NCBI RefSeq assembly: GCF_014356525.2
Contig: NC_052518.1
Span: 101,118,767 to 101,182,766, forward strand
From: Nilaparvata lugens
Taxonomy: Eukaryota > Arthropoda > Insecta > Hemiptera > Delphacidae
DNA: 64,000 nt
Direction: 5' to 3'
Shown: positions 55,480-64,000 of the stretch, piece by piece
Layout: each line of letters begins with the position of its first letter
How positions within the stretch are numbered: position 1 is the stretch's first letter
The notes under the pieces: generated by a model
What the model saw: only the letters and a program-made list of their open reading frames with translations
What the model was told of the DNA's origin: nothing
Database searches by the model: none
Position numbers and translations under genes: made by a program

Positions 55480-55802
55480 ATTGGATGCAAATAAATTCAT
55501 GAAACTTTTAGAAAACATTCTTCAAGGGATTTTTCACTAAATTACATAATTAATTCTATTATTGGATGCAAATAAATTCATTAAACTTCGAGGAAACATT
55601 CTTCAAGGGATTTTTCACTAAATTACATAATTAATTCTATTATTGGATGCAAATAAATTCATTAAACTTTGAGGAAACATTCTTCAAGGGATTTTTCACT
55701 ACATTACATACTTAATTCTATTATTGGATGCAAATAAATTCATGAAACTTTTAGAAAACATTCTTCAAGGGATTTTCCACTACATTACATACTTAATTCT
55801 TC
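55480..55802. repeat. Tandem array, four units of about 82 bp
   Basis: 'ttggatgcaaataaattcat' starts at about 55480, 55562, 55644 and 55726, each followed by 'ttcttcaagggatttttcac'. The units are nearly identical, so the expansion is recent. Confidence 0.95.
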
Positions 55803-55899
55803 AAAATACAAACTTCAGATAAATTAATTTTATTCAGCATGTAAAGAATTACTCAAATTGATATACCACAGGAAGAAATTCAACGTTATTGAATTCGGT

Positions 55900-56310
55900 G
55901 ATAATATGCCACTACCTATGACAGTGAAAGTGACCGGCAGCCCACAGTGAGAATATCATTCCTGTATGTTTCAATGGGACTATTCACACTCGCTCAGCCT
56001 TGCTAAGTGGGAATAGTCCAATCAGAACTCAAGGGAATTATATTTTCACTGACACTGATATGTGAGAACCCAGTTTACAAGTAGATCTACAATATTAATC
56101 TACAGGTATCTAGAGAAAGGATTTCAAAATTGTAGGTACTGTAGAGCTGAATTCGGACAGTACAGTGATAGTGGAAATATAATTCCCATAAGTTGTAATG
56201 GTATTATTCATACTCACTCGGCCGGGTTGAGTGTGAATACTCCAATTAGAACTCGTAGGAATAATATATTCACTGTTGTGTATAATCCAGTTTAAGTGAT
56301 ATTACTTGTT
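55900..56310. repeat. Diverged tandem duplication
   Basis: 'gggactattcacactcgctc' with 'gggaatagtccaatcagaac' (about 55977-56035) recurs as 'ggtattattcatactcactc' with 'gtgaatactccaattagaac' (about 56201-56255). The 77-codon frame at 56062 lies across it and is not a gene. A related piece lies near 7480. Confidence 0.65.
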
Positions 56311-56529
56311 TCACTATGCATTTTATATAGTGACAGTGTTGAGAAGAAGTGCGTGATGAAGGCAGATGGATCATGGAAGATGGAAATTGAGAAAATTGGA
56401 TTTTGAGCGTAGATAGGGCTGGCAGGCATTGGCAGGATAAATGCAATTACGGTACACGCTGATCACTTGAATGTGGCCACATGTGTCTCTGTCTCACTTC
56501 TCCTACAATTCGTCCAACATATTATAGTC

Positions 56530-57125
56530 TATAGTTACCTGCCTTCCTCTTCTCTGATTGGTGAATTATTCACATATCTGTTGCACGATTATAATGATAA
56601 TGATGGATGATTATCAGTTTATTAATGTTTTGTGTTCCGATTGATATGAATGTGAATATAACAGAGGAAATATTAGAAAAAGGAGAAAACAAAAGTATAA
56701 AATTGAGAGAAAAAGGTACAATGAAGAAGCTGAGATGTAGATGAAAAATCAAAAAGTAGAATAGAAGAAGAAGGAGAAGAAGAAGAAGAAGAAGAAGAAG
56801 AAGAAGAAAAAGAGGAAGAGGAAGAAGAAGAACATATTATAGTCTGGTTGCCTGCCTTTATGCCTTTCCTCTTCTCTGATTGGTGCATTGTTCACATATA
56901 TGTTGCACGATTATAATGATAATGATGGATGATTATCAGTTTATTAATATTTTGTGTCCGATTGATATGAATGTGAATATAACAGAGGAAATATTAGAAA
57001 AAGGAGAAAACAAAAGTATAAAATTGAGAGAAAAAGGTACAATGAAGAAGCTGAGATGAAAAATGAAAGAGTAGAGAAGAAGAAGAAGAAGAAGAAGACG
57101 GAAGAAGAAGAAGAAGAAGAAAATC
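56530..57125. repeat. Tandem duplication of about 300 bp ending in GAA microsatellites
   Basis: 'ttataatgataatgatggat' to 'ggtacaatgaagaagctgag' is present at about 56589-56736 and 56909-57056, each followed by a (GAA)n tract (about 56762-56830 and 57072-57122). The Ser-rich minus frame is a microsatellite artefact. Confidence 0.92.
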
Positions 57126-57240
57126 TTTCTTTATCTTTAGCTATAGTATGCTATTAGATTCACATTATAAAGTAGGTAGAAATAATAGAAATCATTAGGG
57201 TTGTGGAGTTTCATATATTTCCACCGCCTTCTATTTAAGA

Positions 57241-57850
57241 CTAGCTGGCCCGGCGAACTTCGTACCGCCAAATAGTTTAATGCATCTCATGACAAACTTT
57301 AGCTGGATGCACACCTGAGGAGGCGCGATGCGGCATTTTATTTATATAGATAATTTTCCAACTGCAAAATAAATAATTTACTAAAAATCAATTGATTCTG
57401 AACACCGAAGACAGCACAATTATTCGAAACAAAGTAATGTCTTTAGAGCATGTAAGTTTTCAACCTGAGGCCGCACTGCTGGATGGTTACACACAGAACA
57501 GTCATTTTGTTTTTAGTCGGGGAGTTTAGAATAAAATTCATGGTCGGTTATGGAGCAGCACACACTCTTGTCAACTAATTACCGACGGCTGTTGTATGAC
57601 GCAATGATTATAAAAGCTGATTTTTATTTCTGTGTGTGGCCAGCTCACAAATCTTCTCCCATAAGGATTACATGTAAACTTTGAAGGACCGTAGGAAAGA
57701 GTCCTGAAGTCGGATTATGAATTTGATAGGTCATAGGCCTGGTCCTGAACACAACGAACACAACTAAAAAAAATCATCAAATTCGGTGCACACATAAAAA
57801 AGTTATTGAATGTCAAAATTTGAGGATCGATTTTTATTTATATAGATGTA
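57241..57850 (-). mobile_element. Helitron pair sharing one 3' end
   Basis: The 3' end is at the left: CTAG at 57241-57244 with 'ctggcccggcgaacttcgta' inward. One possible 5' end, minus TCTATATAAATAAAATGCCG, lies at 57350, giving a 110 bp unit. A second, TCTATATAAATAAAAATCGA, lies at about 57848, giving a unit of about 608 bp. Each potential TC end follows A on the minus strand. No coding. Confidence 0.65.
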
Positions 57851-57892
57851 GTCTATAGTATGATTCAAGTCAAACCGGTATATCTGATATAA

Positions 57893-58160
57893 ATTTATAT
57901 TGCTTATTCTTGTTCATAATGATTAAATAATATAATATATTTATTTCATTTTCCAAAAAAATTCTTTCCCATATTCCCAAAAATATATATTTTGCCATAT
58001 TCCCATGATTTAATAATAAAATTTCAAATTTATATTGCTTATTCTTGTTAATAATGATTGAATAATATAATATATTCCATTTTCCAAAAAAAATACTTTT
58101 CCATATTCCCAAAAAATATTTTTTTTCCTATATTCCCATGATTTAATAATAAAGTTTCAT
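57893..58160. repeat. Tandem duplication of about 135 bp
   Basis: 'tttatattgcttattcttgt' to 'cccatgatttaataataaa' occurs twice. An inner 'ccatattcccaaaaa' motif is repeated within each unit. Confidence 0.9.
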
Positions 58161-58239
58161 AATAAAGATAAAATATTTTCCGTGTTCATTATATTTATAG
58201 TCTACAAAAACGATTCGGCATTGGTACAGAGCTAGAAAA

Positions 58240-58325
58240 GAATGGAGCTATCTGCTTTGTGTAATGACAGACAATGATAGCAAACTAATCAAGTGCTGAC
58301 TTATTAACGTGAATCTCACTATAGT
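58240..58325. mobile_element. MITE, ctatag family, partial right end
   Basis: 'gagctatctgctttgtgtaa' to 'ttaacgtgaatctcactatag' matches the right part of copy 3. The left end is not recognisable. Confidence 0.65.
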
Positions 58326-58590
58326 AGCCTAATACTGTGTCACACATATCGTCGACCAATCACAGACAAGCTGCCATTTCGTCCTAGTACACGCCCACTT
58401 TTAACGCAACGTGATTGGTCGAGTTAACTGTGGACTCTATCTGATTAATATGAGCATGTCCCGATAGATGGCAGAGTGCTACGGTACCCTCAAATGTAAT
58501 TTTGTTCAAAGTCTCAATAAGATTGTATATTTTATTGTGATATTGTAATTGTCTATATTACTGGTCATTACAATAGTACTTTACGTCACA

Positions 58591-58697
58591 AGTCCGGTAA
58601 CGATAATTTACCGCATAAGTATGATTGTTTCTGCCCGAAACGTAGTTGAGGGCAGAATTATCATACGATTGCGGTAAATACGTTACCGTACAAGTTA
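58591..58697. repeat. Palindrome of about 107 bp
   Basis: 'gtccggtaacgataatttac' then 'cgcataagtatgattgtttc' and 'tgccc' is mirrored by 'gggcagaattatcatacgat' then 'tgcggtaaatacgttaccgt'. The loop is 'gaaacgtagttga'. Confidence 0.88.
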
Positions 58698-59444
58698 CAT
58701 ACAATATTTTTTGTCATACTTATCTGAGAAAGAATAATATTGCTGAGAAACAGAAACCATTACCTGCTGCTGATCGAGCTACTGCATTCTATAAACATGG
58801 CCTAGCGCCCGTAGCCCGTAGCGCCTAGCTCATAAAAGACAGACTCTTCGAGCTCAAATAAAATAATACAGGCCTAAATTATAAGATTTCAGATGAGTTC
58901 TTATAACTTGAAACTCCTTAAATGAGTTCTCTAATTATTTGAGTTAGTATATTAATTACTCAGGTGATATTAGGACTCAGTAGAGTCCTAACATACTCAA
59001 CTGTAAAGAGAACATATATGATCTCTTTACAGTATAGTATGCTGTAATGAAAATCACATGTTCTCTTTTTCTGCAAACAGCTGTTTACCGGCTTGATTTG
59101 ATGCATGGAAAACAGCTGCAATTGAGTAAGTATGACAAAAAATTATTTACATATATTGTAAATTTTGAATGAATTTCCATAAAATAATAGAGCTTCATAC
59201 ATATTGTCCTAAAATAATCAAAATAAGTTAAAAACCCAGGAAATAAAAAAGAAACAGGAAGAGAAGATGAATAATTTCCTTTATTAAGGATGGAGTTGGG
59301 ACTCTAGATTATCTCTGCCACATGAAACCCTCAAAAAAGAAAAAGTAAAGAACCCTCAAGGGAAAGAGAGAAAAAACAAAAAGAAAGAAGTGTGAAGAAG
59401 CAAGCAGGGAAGGTATTTCCAGTTTGTAACTGGTATGTATATAT
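58698..59444. other. Stretch without a recognised gene
   Basis: A hairpin 'atatgatctctttacagta' pairs with 'ctgtaaagagaacatat' just before it (about 59000-59030). The 60-codon frame at 58646 begins inside the palindrome. Nothing else is supported. Confidence 0.4.
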
Positions 59445-60348
59445 ACTAGTAGCTCTGTGAACAGTAGACCTCGCGCAGTTATAAATCACAGTCACTTCTA
59501 ATACAGTCAGAGTAAATTTTGTCCTGTCCTGTCGTGTCGGCGAGATATCAGTGTATAGACGACTTGGGTTGTTGTATCGACAATGCTAATAATTTTATGT
59601 AAACAGCTATATCCTACTATCATCAAGAGCTTAACGAGTTGAAAGCAGAGAAAAGTCAGGAAAAAATACTATGCTACTTCAAGTTATCAATTGCATGCCT
59701 CACTGCATGCAATTAATATTCGACACAATAGCTGTTTTCTCACTAAGTTACATTGAGATATTGAATCGCATGCCTTATTGCAAGCAATTTATAATCCAGT
59801 CGACAGCTGATTTATGATGAATGATTCTATAGTCTGATTTTTACTCTAATATTGGCGTATGAACATAACTTATCATACAAATGATGAACATTTGTGTTTG
59901 TCAACTTGCGTTCAATCTAATAGAATCTATAAGGATTAAGTTATTAACATTTTGTTAATAACTTTGGTGTAAACCCAGCTTAAAGATGCATACTTCTTCA
60001 AGGTCTTTGATTGAAAATATAGACCTTATACAAATAAAGTAATAGACTGGCTTCTCCACACATCTGAGTAATCACTTGTCAGCTGATTTATGATGAATAA
60101 TTCTATAGTCTGATTTTTACTCTAATATTGGCGTACGAAGGAGGCTCCTTTTCCTTTTATATTATCCTTGAAATGCGAAATTTCCAAAAACCTTGTATAT
60201 ACGTCGACGCGCAATTAAAAAAGGAACATACCTGCAAATTTCATGAAAATCTATTACCGCGTTTCGCCGTAAATGCGCAACATATAAACATAAAGAGAAA
60301 TGCAAAACCGTCGACTTGAATCTTAGACCTCACTTCGCTCGGTCAATA
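59445..60348 (+). repeat. Dispersed repeat 'actagtag...ggtcaata', copy 1
   Basis: Begins 'actagtagctctgtgaacag' and ends 'gtagacctcacttcg'-like sequence 'cttagacctcacttcgctcg' plus 'gtcaata'. Copy 2 lies at 62899-63589 with the same ends, and both contain 'aattgcatgc' palindromes and 'aaccgtcgacttgaatc'. No protein is recognised. The 63-codon frame at 60128 lies in shared repeat sequence. The terminal 'gacctcacttcgctcggtc' can form a hairpin. Confidence 0.8.
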
Positions 60349-60427
60349 ATTATGATTACTCAATCCACTTTCACAGATGGAATTAAATAGAGAATTCATT
60401 TATTCAAATGCTAATTAATTAGCATTT

Positions 60428-60625
60428 TTTAATTATAATTAGCATTGGGAGGTACCGGGTTCGATTCCCGGGCTGGCAACTAATTTTTGGATAGTTGTTC
60501 TCATCGAATTTCCATCTAGCTGTTAACCCTGTTGTCAATGTCTGCAGTAGCAGAAGTCTTCGGGGTGATTTACAGCATTTATTTAGGATTTTCGTTAAAA
60601 ATAATTATAATCCACTTTCCCTTTA
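60428..60625 (+). mobile_element. tRNA-derived SINE, 5'-truncated
   Basis: 'accgggttcgattcccgggc' is a tRNA T arm with a perfect B box (GGTTCGATTCC). It is followed by an unrelated body ('aatttccatctagctgttaa', 'gtctgcagtagcagaagtct') and an AT-rich end. The A box and the 5' half of the tRNA part are missing or unrecognisable. Confidence 0.6.
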
Positions 60626-60870
60626 TGAGTCTACTAAAATAATTGAAATGAAATGAAAATCATCAGTACCCTTTTTTATATTTTATTTTTTAAATGTTCA
60701 AACAAACTCAAAAACTACACGCTTAGTTTCAACTTGATTCAAATATTTTCATGATCTTTACTTGAATGAGTAAAGTAAAATATTGGGGGTACAAATCCGT
60801 GTTTTTAGGTATTGGGGTAGGGGACATCCCCCTGGATTCCTCCGTGACGCAGAGGGGTTGATGAGATGTG

Positions 60871-60910
60871 GTATAAAAGCGTTGTGGCGTCGTGACCAGA
60901 GACCAGTCGC
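60871..60910 (+). promoter_or_regulatory. Candidate TATA core promoter
   Basis: GTATAAAAGC at 60871-60880. An initiator-like CCAGTC has its A at 60905, 33 bp after the first T of TATA. It is immediately upstream of the open exon and in the same GC-rich patch. No other core elements are clear, and the implied leader of about 10 nt is short, so the start could be elsewhere. Confidence 0.45.
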
Positions 60911-60914
60911 AGGG

Positions 60915-61169
60915 ATGGAGCTGAACGAGGCGGTTGTGCGTCTGCAGCGACTCCTGGTCTGCGCCGAATCGTGTGGCGTGCCGCGTTATCGCCTCAAAAA
61001 ACGTCTGCAGTCGCTCGGCTACACACGGCCATCACACGCCAGTGCCACAGCTGTTGTTGGCTGCTTTCTCGTTATCATAGCCGTTGGTTATTCACTTGGT
61101 TTGCACACCAAGAGTGGCTTCACGCGAGTCTGGTTCAATTGGAATCATAGACGTCTCAACGATCATATG
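60915..61169 (+). CDS. Candidate host first coding exon, type II membrane protein
   Basis: An 85-codon frame starting 'MELNEAVVRLQRLLVCAESC'. Basic residues at about 24-31 ('RYRLKKRLQSLGY') precede a hydrophobic stretch at residues 43-62 ('SATAVVGCFLVIIAVGYSLG'), which fits a signal anchor with a cytoplasmic N-terminus. It then reads 'FTRVWFNWNHRRLNDHM' and meets ATG|GTTAGT, a good 5' splice site, in phase 0. GC content and codon use differ sharply from the AT-rich flanks, as expected of a host gene. The frame is also open upstream to 60783, so an earlier Met (60783 or 'MRCGIKALW') is possible. I do not recognise the protein. Later exons would lie beyond the window or in DNA not identified here. 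Confidence 0.55.
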
Positions 61170-61339
61170 GTTAGTACACTCTCAAAGTAGCTTACTTCAA
61201 TCATATCTACTTCAACCAGGAAGAAAAACTACATTTCATTCAATTTCGTTTTATTCATTACCTTGTACAAATAGTTCACTTGGACGAAACTCGTTCACAA
61301 TCCACTACTTGTGTAAAATTCAATGTAGCATGTGTAAAG

Positions 61340-62260
61340 TAATGTGTAGCATGTGTAAAATTCGGTGTCCCACAGGGATCAGTTCTCGGGCCATTGCTTT
61401 TTATTCTTATGATAAATGACCTTCCTGCTGTTCTAAATTGCCGTTCAATACTGTATGCTGATGACACAACATTTATCAATAAATGTACTGACCTTCAAAA
61501 TCTTAAAAATCTAACTGAGACCACTCTGATGCAAGCAGCGACATGGTTTAGGGCTAACGGCTTCATGCTCAACGAGAATAAAACACAGACTATGCACTTC
61601 ACCCTTAGAGGTGGCTTAGATTGTGTGGATGCAATAAGCGATGTAAAATTTCTGGGGATATTCATTGACAGATATTTGACTTGGGAAGCTCATATTAATT
61701 ATATATCAAGCAAACTTTCAAGAGTGATTTATCTGATCAGACAACTGAAAAATCATGTTCCAGATAATTATTTAAGATCGATATATTTCGCCTTTTTTCA
61801 GAGTATTGCAACATATGGCATACTACTGTGGGGAAATAGTAGTCATGCAGAAAATATTTTATTATTGCAAAAGAAGGTGGTCAGGGTTTTAACTGATTCT
61901 CATAGACTAGCACACTGTAAGCCTCTTTTCGTCCAGCTTAGAATAATGACAATAGTGAATTTTTACATATATACTGTATCGTTGCATGTTAAAAAAACTC
62001 ATCCAATTTAAAATTAAGGCATCAAACTCATAGCTATAACACAAGAAATTGTCATAGGATTGATATTCCCTATCATAGGTTATCCAAAACAGCCAAAAGT
62101 TATATGATACATTTGGTATGAAAATTTGCAATAAATTACCTACAGATTTAATATCAGAGACAGAAAAGAAATTTAAGACGAGATTATTGAATTGGCTTGT
62201 GATAAATCCGTTTTATAGTGTTGAAGAGTTCTTTGAGAGTGAAATAATTGTTGCTTAGAG
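61340..62260 (+). pseudogene. LINE ORF2 remnant: reverse transcriptase C-terminal half
   Basis: From 61345 the frame reads 'FGVPQGSVLGPLLFILMIND' (motif B), 'SILYADDTTF' (catalytic motif C, both Asp present), 'LNENKTQTMHF' (motif D) and 'KFLGIFIDRYLTWEAHI' (motif E). The post-RT part follows ('LLLQKKVVRVLTDSHRLAHC') to a stop at 62011. After a frame change it continues with 'LRHQTHSYNTRNCHRIDIPY', 'NKLPTDLISETEKKFKTRLL' and 'NPFYSVEEFFESEIIVA' to 62258. The endonuclease and RT motif A are missing. Three near-copies of 'tgtgtaaaattc...tgtagca' at 61306-61360 precede the homology. It probably lies in the first intron of the upstream candidate gene. Confidence 0.85.
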
Positions 62261-62520
62261 TTAAGAGGTTTCTATTTGTATTTATATATTGTTCTAAAGG
62301 CTTAAGTTGTGCTGTAAGGAATATGTTTTGTACATTCAAATGAATATTATTAATGTATTTGAAAAATCCAATTGACTTACAGTTTACTTAGGTACTGTAT
62401 TATTTTAAGACTCAGTAATGTAATTTTGTATGTACAGCTGCTGTAAAATTTGATTTTATCTTTTGTCTTACTGTAATCAATATTTGACTTTGCCTATTGT
62501 TCTAAGAATTTAACGGCAAT
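62261..62520 (+). other. LINE 3' untranslated region
   Basis: Follows the ORF2 stop and ends 'taacggcaataaaatcatat', a polyadenylation-signal-like sequence leading straight into a TTA repeat tail. Confidence 0.6.
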
Positions 62521-62527
62521 AAAATCA

Positions 62528-62568
<41 letters not shown>

Positions 62569-62766
62569 TATTATTTATTATTATTTATTATTTATTATTT
62601 ATTATTTATTATTATTATTATTATTTATTATTTATTATTTATTATTTATTATTTATTATTATTTATTATTATTTATTATTTATTATTATTTATTATTTAT
62701 TATTATTATTATTTATTATTTATTATTTATTATTATTATTATTTATTATTTATTATTTATTTTTTA
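62521..62766. repeat. (TTA)n/(TTTATTA)n microsatellite
   Basis: About 245 bp of TTA with frequent TTTA variants, directly after the LINE 3' UTR. It most likely expanded from the short-repeat tail that such LINEs carry. Confidence 0.95.
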
Positions 62767-62898
62767 TTTACTATTTGATGAGAGTTTTTGGTTCCCCATG
62801 TATGAAAATATTGTTGATTGATAAAATAATAAAATAATGTTCATTGACTATACCGCTTACATGAAACAAATATCACCAAATATTCTCAAATATTGAAT

Positions 62899-63589
62899 AC
62901 TAGTAGTTCTGTGAACAGTAGACATCGCGCAGTTATAAACCACAGCCTCCTCTTACACTGAGGAGTAAATCCTGTCTGAATGTCGTGTCGGCAAGATATC
63001 GGTGTGAAAACGATAATGGCTGTTGGGGTTGATGTATTACAAATGCTAACATCAAAAAATAATCTTCTGCAAGACATATACTGGCAACAGGTCAGCCCGA
63101 GTTGAAAGCAGAGAAAGGTCGAGAGACAATACTATGTTATTTTAGTTATTAATTGCATGCGTTTACACATTGCATTGAATAGTGCATAAAAATTGCATGC
63201 GATGAGGCATGCAATTAATAGCTAGTCCACACAAAACCTGATTTTTACCAAGTTACATTGAGATAACAATTGCATGCAATGACGCATGAAATGAATAATC
63301 CACTCGACAGCTGATTTATGATGAATAATTCTATAGTCTGATCTTTACGGTAATATTGGCGTTAGAAGGAGACTCCTTTTCCTTTTGTATTATCCTTAAA
63401 ATTTCAAAAAACCTTATGCATACGTCGACGCGAAATTCAAAAAGGATTGTCAAATCTCAAACCTGTCAAATTTCAAGAAAATCTATTGCTGCGTTTCGCC
63501 GTAAATGCGGAACATAAATATAAACAAAAAACATAAAGAAAAATGCAAAACCGTCGACTTGAATCGTAGACCTCACTTCGTTCGGTCAA
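62899..63589 (+). repeat. Dispersed repeat 'actagtag...ggtcaata', copy 2
   Basis: Same ends as 59445-60348 ('actagtagttctgtgaacag'; 'gacctcacttcgttcggtca'). Shared interior includes 'gctgatttatgatgaataat' and 'aggagactccttttcc'. Several 'aattgcatgc'/'gcatgcaatt' hairpins lie at 63150-63290. Confidence 0.8.
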
Positions 63590-64000
63590 TTATTCTATAT
63601 CTTATTAAAAATGCTTTTGTGTATGATGTAACGAAACATCATTGCTATGAACAAGATTTGACCAAAGTGAACGCTTTTTTTGTGCATTTTTACAAACCAT
63701 ATATAGGTATTATGTTATCAAAACATCCATAATCATGTGAATAACTATTATCTCAATTAGAATCATTCATGTTAAAATTAACTTTGGTGAAATTGATGTT
63801 TTTATGACTCTTGTGAATTGCATAAATTAAAGTAGATATTTGTAAGTGGTGTGGTAATTATTATAAATATACAACAACTTGCATTTTCAGTGCATTTAAC
63901 TTGGAATTAATTAAACTTGCATTTTTTATCAATGCTACTTGTGATAGATGAAAATTTGAAAGATGATATGTTATGTTTTGTCACTTGTTTGAAATGCTCC
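63590..64000. other. AT-rich end of window, nothing recognised
   Basis: No coding or repeat signal is supported. The 75-codon frame at 63505 begins inside the preceding repeat. Confidence 0.4.

Overview
The window reads as repeat-dominated nuclear DNA of an insect. It is strongly AT-rich, has no bacterial-style gene packing and no rRNA, and almost every recognisable protein segment belongs to a transposable element: DD41D mariner, hAT, Tigger/pogo, Helitron, jockey-like LINEs, a Penelope-like element and an LTR retrotransposon. The repeat repertoire (the 'ctttccttacctatggtaat' family, MITEs starting ctatagtgaggtccac, Helitrons ending near 'gtacgaagttcgccggg') suggests a hemipteran, possibly a planthopper. 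That species guess is memory-based inference, not a search result.

Layout. 1-5.3 kb: AT-rich DNA with a 2.7 kb imperfect inverted repeat (1631-4307). 5.3-7.25 kb: a Helitron whose first 8 bp are split from the rest by a TIR-bounded mariner with a frameshifted transposase. 7.8-13.2 kb: a second Helitron-like repeat, a TIR family copy and four long palindromes. 13.6-19.4 kb: MITEs, tandem duplications and LINE 3' fragments. 20.9-24.7 kb: a coding-like GC-rich segment on the minus strand, cut by a short TIR element and by a 2 kb hAT with an 8 bp target duplication. 25.2-27.1 kb: a minus-strand LINE ORF2 remnant cut by a Tigger-like element at a TA. 29.4-35.75 kb: a giant foldback structure whose inverted arms are tandem arrays of about 147-148 bp units. 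Its 3 kb spacer holds a palindrome, a MITE, a hammerhead-like motif and a Penelope-like GIY-YIG remnant.

37.2-48.4 kb is a three-level nest: a Helitron contains a 10.3 kb minus-strand LTR retrotransposon (identical-length 796 bp LTRs, 4 bp TSD, gag-like ORF only), which contains an internally deleted jockey-like LINE with a 10 bp TSD and an internal promoter. 48.5-58.7 kb: mariner fragment, two inverted copies of the 'ctttccttacc' family, a tRNA-like pseudogene, microsatellites and mini-Helitrons.

The best host-gene candidate is at 60.87-61.17 kb on the plus strand: a TATA box, a short leader and an 85-codon open exon with a signal-anchor-like hydrophobic stretch, ending at a consensus-like splice donor. 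The following presumed intron holds a LINE remnant with a long (TTA)n tail. No intact autonomous element and no complete host gene was found. Frameshifts in nearly all TE reading frames are mostly single-base, so real decay and assembly indels cannot be separated from the sequence alone.
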